Source: Bombus terrestris (Eukaryota; Arthropoda; Insecta; Hymenoptera; Apidae). Taken from it: a stretch of DNA of 64,000 nucleotides. The stretch is taken from contig NW_025963555.1 in the NCBI RefSeq assembly GCF_910591885.1, positions 5,890,001 to 5,954,000 on the forward strand, written 5' to 3'. The translations under genes were made by a program, and so were the position numbers. How positions within the stretch are numbered: the first letter of the stretch is position 1; every line of letters begins with the position of its first letter. This document shows positions 42,701-57,885 of this stretch, piece by piece. The notes under the pieces were generated by a model, which was not told the origin of the DNA, made no database searches, and was given only the letters and a program-made list of their open reading frames with translations.

Positions 42701-45700
42701 GTACATAACGTCAAACGTCACATAGTGATACAATATAACGTTATACGTTATAACGTAGTAGTACATAACGTTATACGTCATATAGTAGTACAATATAACG
42801 TTATACGTTATAACGTAGTACTACATAACGTCAAACGTCACATAGTGATACAATATAACGTTATACGTTATAACGTAGAAGTACATAACGTTATACGTTA
42901 TAACGTAGAAGTACATAACGTTATACGTTATAAAGTAGTAGTACATAACGTTATACGTTACAGCGTAGTAGTACATAACGTCATACGTCCTATAGTGATA
43001 CAATGTAACTTTATACGTTATAACGTAGTAGTATATAACGTTATACGTTATAACGTAGTAGTACATAACGTCATACGTCCTATGGTGATACAATGTAACG
43101 TTATACGTTATAACGTAGTAGTATATAACGTTATACGTTACAACGTAGTAGTACATAACGTCATACGTCCTATAGTGATACAACATAACGTTATACGTTT
43201 TAACGTAGAAGTACAAAACCTTAAACGTTATAACGTAATAGTACTTAACGTTATACGTTACTACGTAGTAGTACATAACGTCATACGTTCTATGGTGGTA
43301 CAATTTAACGTTATACGTTATAACGTAGTAGTACATAACGTTATACGTTATAACGTAGTAGTATATAACGTTATACGTCCTATAGTGATACAATGTAACG
43401 TTATACGTTATAACGTAGTAGTATATAACGTTATACGTTATAACGTAGTAGTACATAACGTCAAACGTCACATAGTGATACAATATAACGTTATACGTTA
43501 TAACGTAGAAGTACATAACGTTATACGTTATAACGTAGTAGTACATAACGTTATACGTTATAAAGTAGTAGTGCATAACGTTATACGTTATAACGTAGTA
43601 GTATATAACGTTATACGTTATATCGTTGTAGTACATAACGTCATACGTCCTATAGTGATACAATGTAACGTTATACGTTATAACGTAGTAGTATCTAACG
43701 TTATACGTTATAACGTAGTAGTACATAACGTCAAACGTCACATAGTGATACAATATAACGTTATACGTTATAACGTAGTAGTATATAACGTTATACGTTA
43801 TAACGTAGTAGTACATAACGTTATACGTTACAACGTAGTAGTACATAACGTCATACGTCCTATAGTGATACAATGTAACGTTATACGTTATAACGTAGTA
43901 GTATATAACGTTATACGTTATAACGTAGTAGTACATAACGTCATACGTCCTATAGTGATACAATGTAACGTTATAAGTTATAACGTAGTAGTACTTGACG
44001 TTATACGTTATAAAGTAGTAGTACATAACGTTATACGTTATAACGTAGTAGTACATATCGTCATACGTCCTATAGTGATACAATGTAACGTTATACGTTA
44101 TAACGTAGTAGTATATAACGTTATACGTTATAACGTAGTAGTACATAACGTCAAACGTCACATAGTGGTACAATATAACGTTATACGTTATAACGTAGAA
44201 GTACATAACGTTATACGTTATAAAGTAGTAGTACATAACGTTATACGTTACAACGTAGTAGTACATAACGTCATACGTCCTATAGTGATACAATATAACG
44301 TTATACGTTATAACGTAGTAGTACATAACGTCATACGTTACAACGTAGTAGTACATAACGTCAAACGTCACATAGTGATACAATATAACGTTATACGTTA
44401 TAACGTAGTAGTACATAACGTTATACGTCATATAGTAGTACAATATAACGTTATACGTTATAACGTAGTACTACATAACGTCAAACGTCACATAGTGATA
44501 CAATATAACGTTATACGTTATAACGTAGAAGTACATAGCGTTATGCGTTATAAAGTAGTAGTACATAACGTTATACGTTACAGCGTAGTAGTACATAACG
44601 TCATACGTCCTATAGTGATACAATGTAACTTTATACGTTATAACGTAGTAGTATATAACGTTATACGTTATAACGTAGTAGTACATAACGTCATTCGTCC
44701 TATAGTGATACAATGTAACGTTATACGTTATAACGTAGTAGTATATAACGTTATACGTTATAACGTAGTAGTACATAACGTCAAACGTCACATAGTGATA
44801 CAATATAACGTTATACGTTATAACGTAGTAGTATATAACGTTATACGTTATAACGTAGTAGTACATAACGTCATACGTCCTATGGTGATACAATGTAACG
44901 TTATACGTTATAACGTAGTAGTATATAACGTTATACGTTACAACGTAGTAGTACATAACGTCATACGTCCTATAGTGATACAATATAACGTTATACGTTT
45001 TAACGTAGAAGTACAAAACCTTAAACGTTATAACGTAATAGTACTTAACGTTATACGTTACTACGTAGTAGTACATAACGTCATACGTTCTATAGTGATA
45101 CAATTTAACGTTATACGTTATAACGTAGTAGTACATAACGTTATACGTTATAACGTAGAAGTATATAACGTTATACGTCCTATAGTGATACAATGTAACG
45201 TTATACGTTATAACGTAGTAGTATATAACGTTATACGTTATAACGTAGTAGTACATAACGTCAAACGTCACATAGTGATACAATATAACGTTATACGTTA
45301 TAACGTAGAAGTACATAACGTTATACGTTATAACGTAGTAGTACATAACGTTATACGTTATAAAGTAGTAGTGTATAACGTTATACGTTATAACGTAGTA
45401 GTATATAACGTTATACGTTATATCGTTGTAGTACATAACGTCATACGTCCTATAGTGATACAATGTAACGTTATACGTTATAACGTAGTAGTATACAACG
45501 TTATACGTTATAACGTAGTAGTACATAACGTCATACGTCCTATGGTGATACAATGTAACGTTATACGTTATAACGTAGTAGTATATAACGTTATACGTTA
45601 CAACGTAGTAGTACATAACGTCATACGTCCTATAGTGATACAACATAACGTTATACGTTTTAACGTAGAAGTACAAAACCTTAAACGTTATAACGTAATA

Positions 45701-46485
45701 GTACTTAACGTTATACGTTACTACGTAGTAGTACATAACGTCATACGTTCTATAGTGATACAATTTAACGTTATACGTTATAACGTAGTAGTACATAACG
45801 TTATACGTTATAACGTAGTAGTATATAACGTTATACGTTATAACGTAGTAGTACATAACGTCAAACGTCACATAGTGATACAATATAACGTTATACGTTA
45901 TAACGTAGAAGTACATAACGTTATACGTTATAACGTAGTAGTACATAACGTTATACGTTACAACGTAGTAGTACATAACGTCATACGTCCTATAGTGATA
46001 CAATGTAACGTTATACGTTATAACGTAGTAGTATATAACGTTATACGTTATAACGTAGTAGTACATAACGTCATACGTCCTATAGTGATACAATGTAACG
46101 TTATAAGTTATAACGTAGTAGTACTTGACGTTATACGTTATAAAGTAGTAGTACATAACGTTATACGTTATAACGTGGTAGTACATATCGTCATACGTCC
46201 TATAGTGATACAATGTAACGTTATACGTTATGAAGTAGTAATATATAACGTTATACGTTATAACGTAGTAGTACATAACGTCAAACGTCACATAGTGATA
46301 CAATATAACGTTATACGTCATAACGTAAAAGTACATAACGTTATACGTTATAAAGTAGTAGTACATAACGTTATACGTTACAACGTAGTAGTACATAACG
46401 TCATACGTCCTATAGTGATACAATATAACGTTATACGTTATAACGTAGTAGTACATAACGTCATACGTTACAACCGTAGTAGTAC
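39795..46485 (+). repeat. HOR block 9, 6,691 bp (zone 2)
   Basis: Length 223 x 30 + 1 bp, with junction modules near 39908, 40898, 42818 and 44468. The stretch from about 42.70 to 45.53 kb recurs at about 51.31-54.14 kb (offset 8,612), sharing rare variants such as GTATACAACG (45491 and 54103). Single F-G cassettes are regularly spaced, with F monomers at 41445, 41925, 43215, 45015 and 45675. Confidence 0.82.
46455..46485 (+). repeat. 31-bp marker monomer, founder indel 2, copy 3
   Basis: Same insertion, 6,691 bp after copy 2. Confidence 0.95.
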
Positions 46486-46598
46486 ATAACGTCAAACGTC
46501 ACATAGTGATACAATATAACGTTATACGTTATAACGTAGTAGTACATAACGTTATACGTCATATAGTAGTACAATATAACGTTATACGTTATAACGTA

Positions 46599-48848
46599 GT
46601 ACTACATAACGTCAAACGTCACATAGTGATACAATATAACGTTATACGTTATAACGTAGAAGTACATAACGTTATACGTTATAAAGTAGTAGTACATAAC
46701 GTTATACGTTACAGCGTAGTAGTACATAACGTCATACGTCCTATAGTGATACAATGTAACTTTACACGTTATAACGTAGTAGTATATAACGTTATACGTT
46801 ATAACGTAGTAGTACATAACGTCATACGTCCTATGGTGATACAGTGTAACGTTATACGTTATAACGTAGTAGTATATAACGTTATACGTTACAACGTAGT
46901 AGTACATAACGTCATACGTCCTATAGTGATACAATGTAACGTTATACGTTATAACGTAGTAGTATCTAACGTTATACGTTATAACGTAGTAGTACATAAC
47001 GTCAAACGTCACATAGTGATACAATATAACGTTATACGTTATAACGTAGTAGTATATAACGTTATACGTTATAACGTAGTAGTACATAACGTTATACGTT
47101 ATAACGTAGTAGTACATAACGTTATACGTTATAACGTAGTAGTACATAACGTTATACGTTATAAAGTAGTAGTGCATAACGTTATACGTTATAACGTAGT
47201 AGTATATAACGTTATACGTTATATCGTTGTAGTACATAACGTCAAACGTCACATAGTGATACAATATAACGTTATACGTTATAACGTAGTAGTATATAAC
47301 GTTATACGTTATAACGTAGTAGTACATAACGTTATACGTTACAACGTAGTAGTACATAACGTCATACGTCCTATAGTGATACAATGTAACGTTATACGTT
47401 ATAACGTAGTAGTATATAACGTTATACGTTATAACGTAGTAGTACATAACGTCATACGTCCTATAGTGATACAATGTAACGTTATAAGTTATAACGTAGT
47501 AGTACTTGACGTTATACGTTATAAAGTAGTAGTACATAACGTTATACGTTATAACGTAGTAGTACATATCGTCATACGTCCTATAGTGATACAATGTAAC
47601 GTTATACGTTATAACGTAGTAGTATATAACGTTATACGTTATAACGTAGTACTACATAACGTCAAACGTCACATAGTGATACAATATAACGTTATACGTT
47701 ATAACGTAGAAGTACATAGCGTTATGCGTTATAAAGTAGTAGTACATAACGTTATACGTTACAGCGTAGTAGTACATAACGTCATACGTCCTATAGTGAT
47801 ACAATGTAACTTTATACGTTATAACGTAGTAGTATATAACGTTATACGTTATAACGTAGTAGTACATAACGTCATTCGTCCTATAGTGATACAATGTAAC
47901 GTTATACGTTATAACGTAGTAGTATATAACGTTATACGTTATAACGTAGTAGTACATAACGTCAAACGTCACATAGTGATACAATATAACGTTATACGTT
48001 ATAACGTAGTAGTATATAACGTTATACGTTATAACGTAGTAGTACATAACGTCATACGTCCTATGGTGATACAATGTAACGTTATACGTTATAACGTAGT
48101 AGTATATAACGTTATACGTTACAACGTAGTAGTACATAACGTCATACGTCCTATAGTGATACAATATAACGTTATACGTTTTAACGTAGAAGTACAAAAC
48201 CTTAAACGTTATAACGTAATAGTACTTAACGTTATACGTTACTACGTAGTAGTACATAACGTCATACGTTCTATAGTGATACAATTTAACGTTATACGTT
48301 ATAACGTAGTAGTACATAACGTTATACGTTATAACGTAGTAGTATATAACGTTATACGTCCTATAGTGATACAATGTAACGTTATACGTTATAACGTAGT
48401 AGTATATAACGTTATACGTTATAACGTAGTAGCACATAACGTCAAACGTCACATAGTGATACAATATAACGTTATACGTTATAACGTAGAAGTACATAAC
48501 GTTATACGTTATAACGTAGTAGTACATAACGTTATACGTTACAACGTAGTAGTACATAACGTCATACGTCCTATAGTGATACAATGTAACGTTATACGTT
48601 ATAACGTAGTAGTATATAACGTTATACGTTATAACGTAGTAGTACATAACGTCATACGTCCTATAGTGATACAATGTAACGTTATAAGTTATAACGTAGT
48701 AGTACTTGACGTTATACGTTATAAAGTAGTAGTACATAACGTTATACGTTATAACGTGGTAGTACATATCGTCATACGTCCTATAGTGATACAATGTAAC
48801 GTTATACGTTATGAAGTAGTAGTATATAACGTTATACGTTATAACGTA
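46599..48848 (+). repeat. 2,250-bp HOR unit, tandem copy 1
   Basis: First of two head-to-tail copies of a 75-monomer unit. It starts at the TACTACATAACGTCAAACG junction and is itself made of a 1,050-bp and a 1,200-bp sub-unit (second junction near 47649). Only isolated substitutions separate it from the following copy, for example AGTGCATAAC near 47171 against AGTACATAAC near 49421. Confidence 0.87.
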
Positions 48849-51098
48849 GTACTACATAACGTCAAACGTCACATAGTGATACAATATAACGTTATACGTT
48901 ATAACGTAGAAGTACATAACGTTATACGTTATAAAGTAGTAGTACATAACGTTATACGTTACAGCGTAGTAGTACATAACGTCATACGTCCTATAGTGAT
49001 ACAATGTAACTTTACACGTTATAACGTAGTAGTATATAACGTTATACGTTATAACGTAGTAGTACATAACGTCATACGTCCTATGGTGATACAGTGTAAC
49101 GTTATACGTTATAACGTAGTAGTATATAACGTTATACGTTACAACGTAGTAGTACATAACGTCATACGTCCTATAGTGATACAATGTAACGTTATACGTT
49201 ATAACGTAGTAGTATCTAACGTTATACGTTATAACGTAGTAGTACATAACGTCAAACGTCACATAGTGATACAATATAACGTTATACGTTATAACGTAGT
49301 AGTATATAACGTCATACGTTATAACGTAGTAGTACATAACGTTATACGTTATAACGTAGTAGTACATAACGTTATACGTTATAACGTAGTAGTACATAAC
49401 GTTATACGTTATAAAGTAGTAGTACATAACGTTATACGTTATAACGTAGTAGTATATAACGTTATACGTTATATCGTTGTAGTACATAACGTCAAACGTC
49501 ACATAGTGATACAATATAACGTTATACGTTATAACGTAGTAGTATATAACGTTATACGTTATAACGTAGTAGTACATAACGTTATACGTTACAACGTAGT
49601 AGTACATAACGTCATACGTCCTATAGTGATACAATGTAACGTTATACGTTATAACGTAGTAGTATATAACGTTATACGTTATAACGTAGTAGTACATAAC
49701 GTCATACGTCCTATAGTGATACAATGTAACGTTATAAGTTATAACGTAGTAGTACTTGACGTTATACGTTATAAAGTAGTAGTACATAACGTTATACGTT
49801 ATAACGTAGTAGTACATATCGTCATACGTCCTATAGTGATACAATGTAACGTTATACGTTATAACGTAGTAGTATATAACGTTATACGTTATAACGTAGT
49901 ACTACATAACGTCAAACGTCACATAGTGATACAATATAACGTTATACGTTATAACGTAGAAGTACATAGCGTTATGCGTTATAAAGTAGTAGTACATAAC
50001 GTTATACGTTACAGCGTAGTAGTACATAACGTCATACGTCCTATAGTGATACAATGTAACTTTATACGTTATAACGTAGTAGTATATAACGTTATACGTT
50101 ATAACGTAGTAGTACATAACGTCATTCGTCCTATAGTGATACAATGTAACGTTATACGTTATAACGTAGTAGTATATAACGTTATACGTTATAACGTAGT
50201 AGTACATAACGTCAAACGTCACATAGTGATACAATATAACGTTATACGTTATAACGTAGTAGTATATAACGTTATACGTTATAACGTAGTAGTACATAAC
50301 GTCATACGTCCTATGGTGATACAATGTAACGTTATACGTTATAACGTAGTAGTATATAACGTTATACGTTACAACGTAGTAGTACATAACGTCATACGTC
50401 CTATAGTGATACAATATAACGTTATACGTTTTAACGTAGAAGTACAAAACCTTAAACGTTATAACGTAATAGTACTTAACGTTATACGTTACTACGTAGT
50501 AGTACATAACGTCATACGTTCTATAGTGATACAATTTAACGTTATACGTTATAACGTAGTAGTACATAACGTTATACGTTATAACGTAGTAGTATATAAC
50601 GTTATACGTCCTATAGTGATACAATGTAACGTTATACGTTATAACGTAGTAGTATATAACGTTATACGTTATAACGTAGTAGCACATAACGTCAAACGTC
50701 ACATAGTGATACAATATAACGTTATACGTTATAACGTAGAAGTACATAACGTTATACGTTATAACGTAGTAGTACATAACGTTATACGTTACTACGTAAT
50801 AGTACATAACGTCATACGTCCTATAGTGATACAATGTAACGTTATACGTTATAACGTAGTAGTATATAACGTTATACGTTATAACGTAGTAGTACATAAC
50901 GTCATACGTCCTATAGTGATACAATGTAACGTTATAAGTTATAACGTAGTAGTACTTGACGTTATACGTTATAAAGTAGTAGTACATAACGTTATACGTT
51001 ATAACGTGGTAGTACATATCGTCATACGTCCTATAGTGATACAATGTAACGTTATACGTTATGAAGTAGTAGTATATAACGTTATACGTTATAACGTA
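48849..51098 (+). repeat. 2,250-bp HOR unit, tandem copy 2
   Basis: Second copy at offset exactly 2,250. A clear private change is ACTACGTAATAG near 50791 where copy 1 has ACAACGTAGTAG near 48541. Correspondence with copy 1 ends at 51098/51099, where the sequence continues GTAGTAC instead of TACTAC. Confidence 0.87.
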
Positions 51099-51285
51099 GT
51101 AGTACATAACGTCAAACGTCACATAGTGATACAATATAACGTTATACGTCATAACGTAGAAGTACATAACGTTATACGTTATAAAGTAGTAGTACATAAC
51201 GTTATACGTTACAACGTAGTAGTACATAACGTCATACGTCCTATAGTGATACAATATAACGTTATACGTTATAACGTAGTAGTAC

Positions 51286-51316
51286 ATAACGTCATACGTT
51301 ACAACCGTAGTAGTAC
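51286..51316 (+). repeat. 31-bp marker monomer, founder indel 2, copy 4 (last)
   Basis: Same insertion, 4,831 bp after copy 3. Confidence 0.95.
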
Positions 51317-54300
51317 ATAACGTCAAACGTCACATAGTGATACAATATAACGTTATACGTTATAACGTAGTAGTACATAACGTTATACGTCATATAGTAG
51401 TACAATATAACGTTATACGTTATAACGTAGTACTACATAACGTCAAACGTCACATAGTGATACAATATAACGTTATACGTTATAACGTAGAAGTACATAA
51501 CGTTATACGTTATAACGTAGAAGTACATAACGTTATACGTTATAAAGTAGTAGTACATAACGTTATACGTTACAGCGTAGTAGTACATAACGTCATACGT
51601 CCTATAGTGATACAATGTAACTTTATACGTTATAACGTAGTAGTATATAACGTTATACGTTATAACGTAGTAGTACATAACGTCATACGTCCTATGGTGA
51701 TACAATGTAACGTTATACGTTATAACGTAGTAGTATATAACGTTTTACGTTACAACGTAGTAGTACATAACGTCATACGTCCTATAGTGATACAACATAA
51801 CGTTATACGTTTTAACGTAGAAGTACAAAACCTTAAACGTTATAACGTAATAGTACTTAACGTTATACGTTACTACGTAGTAGTACATAACGTCATACGT
51901 TCTATGGTGGTACAATTTAACGTTATACGTTATAACGTAGTAGTACATAACGTTATACGTTATAACGTAGTAGTATATAACGTTATACGTCCTATAGTGA
52001 TACAATGTAACGTTATACGTTATAACGTAGTAGTATATAACGTTATACGTTATAACGTAGTAGTACATAACGTCAAACGTCACATAGTGATACAATATAA
52101 CGTTATACGTTATAACGTAGAAGTACATAACGTTATACGTTATAACGTAGTAGTACATAACGTTATACGTTATAAAGTAGTAGTGCATAACGTTATACGT
52201 TATAACGTAGTAGTATATAACGTTATACGTTATATCGTTGTAGTACATAACGTCATACGTCCTATAGTGATACAATGTAACGTTATACGTTATAACGTAG
52301 TAGTATCTAACGTTATACGTTATAACGTAGTAGTACATAACGTCAAACGTCACATAGTGATACAATATAACGTTATACGTTATAACGTAGTAGTATATAA
52401 CGTTATACGTTATAACGTAGTAGTACATAACGTTATACGATACAACGTAGTAGTACATAACGTCATACGTCCTATAGTGATACAATGTAACGTTATACGT
52501 TATAACGTAGTAGTATATAACGTTATACGTTATAACGTAGTAGTACATAACGTCATACGTCCTATAGTGATACAATGTAACGTTATAAGTTATAACGTAG
52601 TAGTACTTGACGTTATACGTTATAAAGTAGTAGTACATAACGTTATACGTTATAACGTAGTAGTACATATCGTCATACGTCCTATAGTGATACAATGTAA
52701 CGTTATACGTTATAACGTAGTAGTATATAACGTTATACGTTATAACGTAGTAGTACATAACGTCAAACGTCACATAGTGGTACAATATAACGTTATACGT
52801 TATAACGTAGAAGTACATAACGTTATACGTTATAAAGTAGTAGTACATAACGTTATACGTTACAACGTAGTAGTACATAACGTCATACGTCCTATAGTGA
52901 TACAATATAACGTTATACGTTATAACGTAGTAGTACATAACGTCATACGTTACAACGTAGTAGTACATAACGTCAAACGTCACATAGTGATACAATATAA
53001 CGTTATACGTTATAACGTAGTAGTACATAACGTTATACGTCATATAGTAGTACAATATAACGTTATACGTTATAACGTAGTACTACATAACGTCAAACGT
53101 CACATAGTGATACAATATAACGTTATACGTTATAACGTAGAAGTACACAGCGTTATGCGTTATAAAGTAGTAGGACATAACGTTATACGTTACAGCGTAG
53201 TAGTACATAACGTCATACGTCCTATAGTGATACAATGTAACTTTATACGTTATAACGTAGTAGTATATAACGTTATACGTTATAACGTAGTAGTACATAA
53301 CGTCATTCGTCCTATAGTGATACAATGTAACGTTATACGTTATAACGTAGTAGTATATAACGTTATACGTTATAACGTAGTAGTACATAACGTCAAACGT
53401 CACATAGTGATACAATATAACGTTATACGTTATAACGTAGTAGTATATAACGTTATACGTTATAACGTAGTAGTACATAACGTCATACGTCCTATGGTGA
53501 TACAATGTAACGTTATACGTTATAACGTAGTAGTATATAACGTTATACGTTACAACGTAGTAGTACATAACGTCATACGTCCTATAGTGATACAATATAA
53601 CGTTATACGTTTTAACGTAGAAGTACAAAACCTTAAACGTTATAACGTAATAGTACTTAACGTTATACGTTACTACGTAGTAGTACATAACGTCATACGT
53701 TCTATAGTGATACAATTTAACGTTATACGTTATAACGTAGTAGTACATAACGTTATACGTTATAACGTAGAAGTATATAACGTTATACGTCCTATAGTGA
53801 TACAATGTAACGTTATACGTTATAACGTAGTAGTATATAACGTTATACGTTATAACGTAGTAGTACATAACGTCAAACGTCACATAGTGATACAATATAA
53901 CGTTATACGTTATAACGTAGAAGTACATAACGTTATACGTTATAACGTAGTAGTACATAACGTTATACGTTATAAAGTAGTAGTGTATAACGTTATACGT
54001 TATAACGTAGTAGTATATAACGTTATACGTTATATCGTTGTAGTACATAACGTCATACGTCCTATAGTGATACAATGTAACGTTATACGTTATAACGTAG
54101 TAGTATACAACGTTATACGTTATAACGTAGTAGTATATAACGTCATACGTTATAACGTAGTAGTACATAACGTCAAACGTCACATAGTGATACAATATAA
54201 CGTTATACGTTATAACGTAGAAGTACATAACGTTATACGTTATAAAGTAGTACTACATAACGTTATACGTTACAACGTAGTAGTACATAACGTCATACGT

Positions 54301-56660
54301 CCTATAGTGATACAATGTAACGTTATACGTTATAACGTAGTAGTATATAACTTTATACGTTATAACGTAGTAGTACATAACGTCATACGTCCTATAGTGA
54401 TACAATGTAACGTTATACGTTATAACGTAGTAGTATCTAACGTTATACGTCATAACGTAGTAGTATATAACGTTATACGTTATAACGTAGTAGTACATAA
54501 CGTCAAACGTCACATAGTGATACAATATAACGTTATACGTTATAACGTAGAAGTACATAACGTTATACGTTATAAAGTAGTACTACATAACGTTATACGT
54601 TACAACGTAGTAGTACATAACGTCATACGTCCTATAGTGATACAATGTAACGTTATACGTTATAACGTAGTAGTATATAACGTTATACGTTATAACGTAG
54701 TAGTACATAACGTCATACGTCCTATAGTGATACAATGTAACGTTATACGTTATAACGTAGTAGTATATAACGTTATACGTTATAACGTAGTAGTATATAA
54801 CGTTATACGTTATAACGTAGTAGTACATAACGTCAAACGTCACATAGTGATACAATATAACGTTATACGTTATAACGTAGTAGTATATAACGTTATACGT
54901 TATATCGTTGTAGTATATAACGTTATACGTTATAACGTAGTAGTATATAACGTTATACGTTATAACGTAGTAGTACATAACGTCAAACGTCACATAGTGA
55001 TTCAATATAACGTTATACGTTATAACGTAGAAGTACATAACGTTATACGTTATAAAGTAGTACTACATAACGTTATACGTTACAACGTAGTAGTACATAA
55101 CGTCATACGTCCTATAGTGATACAATGTAACGTTATACGTTATAACGAAGTAGTATATAACGTTATACGTTATAACGTAGTAGTACATAACGTCATACGT
55201 CCTATAGTGATACAATGTAACGTTATACGTTATAAAGTAGTAGTATCTAACGTTATACGTTATAACGTAGTAGTACATAACGTCAAACGTCACATAGTGA
55301 TACAATATAACGTTATACGTTATAACGTAGTAGTATATAACGTTATACGTTATAACGTAGTAGTACATAACGTTATACGTTACAACGTAGTAGTACATAA
55401 CGTCATACGTCCTATAGTGATACAATGTAACGTTATACGTTATAACGTAGTAGTATATAACGTTATACGTTATAACGTAGTAGTACATAACGTCATACGT
55501 CCTATAGTGATACAATGTAACGTTATAAGTTATAACGTAGTAGTACTTGACGTTATACGTTATAAAGTAGTAGTACATAACGTTATACGTTATAACGTAG
55601 TAGTACATATCGTCATACGTCCTATAGTGATACAATGTAACGTTATACGTTATAACGTAGTAGTATATAACGTTATACGTTATAACGTAGTAGTACATAA
55701 CGTCAAACGTCACATAGTGGTACAATATAACGTTATACGTTATAACGTAGAAGTACATAACGTTATACGTTATAAAGTAGTAGTACATAACGTTATACGT
55801 TACAACGTAGTAGTACATAACGTCATACGTCCTATAGTGATACAATATAACGTTATACGTTATAACGTAGTAGTACATAACGTCATACGTTACAACGTAG
55901 TAGTACATAACGTCAAACGTCACATAGTGGTACAATATAACGTTATACGTTATAACGTAGTAGTACATAACGTTATACGTCATATAGTAGTACAATATAA
56001 CGTTATACGTTATAACGTAGTACTACATAACGTCAAACGTCACATAGTGATACAGTATAACGTTATACGTTATAACGTAGAAGTACATAACGTTATACGT
56101 TATAAAGTAGTAGTACATAACGTTATACGTTACAGCGTAGTAGTACATAACGTCATACGTCCTATAGTGATACAATGTAACTTTATACGTTATAACGTAG
56201 TAGTATATAACGTTATACGTTATAACGTAGTAGTACATAACGTCATTCGACCTATAGTGATACAATGTAACGTTATGCGTTATAACGTAGTAGTATATAA
56301 CGTTATACGTTATAACGTAGTAGTACATAACGTCAAACGTCACATAGTGATACAATATAACGTTATACGTTATAACGTAGTAGTATATAACGTTATACGT
56401 TATAACGTAGTAGTACATAACGTCATACGTCCTATGGTGATACAATGTAACGTTATACGTTATAACGTAGTAGTATATAACGTTATACGTTACAACGTAG
56501 TAGTACATAACGTCATACGTCCTATAGTGATACAATATAACGTTATACGTTTTAACGTAGAAGTACAAAACCTTAAACGTTATAACGTAATAGTACTTAA
56601 CGATATACGTTACTACGTAGTAGTACATAACGTCATACGTTCTATAGTGATACAATTTAA

Positions 56661-57885
56661 CGTTATACGTTATAACGTAGTAGTACATAACGTTATACGT
56701 TATAACGTAGTAGTATATAACGTTATACGTCCTATAGTGATACAATGTAACGTTATACGTTATAACGTAGTAGTATATAACGTTATACGTTATAACGTAG
56801 TAGTACATAACGTCAAACGTCACATAGTGATACAATATAACGTTATACGTTATAACGTAGAAGTACATAACGTTATACGTTATAACGTAGTAGTACATAA
56901 TGTTATACGTTATAAAGTAGTAGTGCATAACGTTATACGTTATAACGTAGTGGTATATAAGGTTATACGTTATATCGTTGTAGTACATAACGGCATACGT
57001 CCTATAGTGATACAATGTAACGTTATACGTTATAACGTAGTAGTATATAACGTTATACGTTATAACGTAGTAGTATATAACGTTATACGTTATAACGTAG
57101 TAGTACATAACGTCAAACGTCACATAGTGATACAATATAACGTTATACGTTATAACGTAGAAGTACATAACGTTATACGTTATAAAGTAGTACTACATAT
57201 CGTTATACGTTACAACGTAGTAGTACATAACGTCATACGTCCTATAGTGATACAATGTAACGTTATACGTTATAACGTAGTAGTATATAACGTTATACGT
57301 TATAACGTAGTAGTACATAACGTCATACGTCCTATAGTGATACAATGTAACGTTATACGTTATAACGTAGTAGTATCTAACGTTATACGTTATAACGTAG
57401 TAGTACATAACGTCAAACGTCACATAGTGATACAATATAACGTTATACGTTATAACGTAGTAGTATATAACGTTGTACGTTATAACGTAGTAGTACATAA
57501 CGTTATACGTTACAACGTAGTAGTACATAACGTCATACGTCCTATAGTGATACAATGTAACGTTATACGTTATAACGTAGTAGTATATAACGTTATATGT
57601 TATAACGTAGTAGTACATAACGTCATACGTCCTATAGTGATACAATGTAACGTTATAAGTTATAACGTAGTAGTACTTGACGTTATACGTTATAAAGTAG
57701 TAGTACATAACGTTATACGTTACAACGTAGTAGTACATAACGTCATGCGTCCTATAGTGATACAATATAACGTTATACGTTATAACGTAGTAGTACATAA
57801 CGTCATACGTTACAACGTAGTAGTACATAACGTCAAACGTCACATAGTGATACAATATAACGTTATACGTTATAACGTAGTAGTA
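56661..57885 (+). repeat. 1.22-kb segment duplicated at 59601-60825, left copy
   Basis: It matches 59601-60825 at offset 2,940 (98 monomers) and shares the rare variants AAGGTTATACG (near 56959 and 59899) and CGGCATACG (near 56991 and 59931). One visible difference is ACATATCG near 57195 against ACATAACG near 60135. Confidence 0.84.

Larger units (their letters stand above)
46486..51316 (+). repeat. HOR block 10, 4,831 bp (zone 2), mostly one duplicated unit
   Basis: Length 161 x 30 + 1 bp. Most of it is two adjacent copies of a 75-monomer unit, 46599-48848 and 48849-51098. The flanks are about 110 bp of block start and about 220 bp of tail ending in the 31-mer at 51286-51316. Confidence 0.85.
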
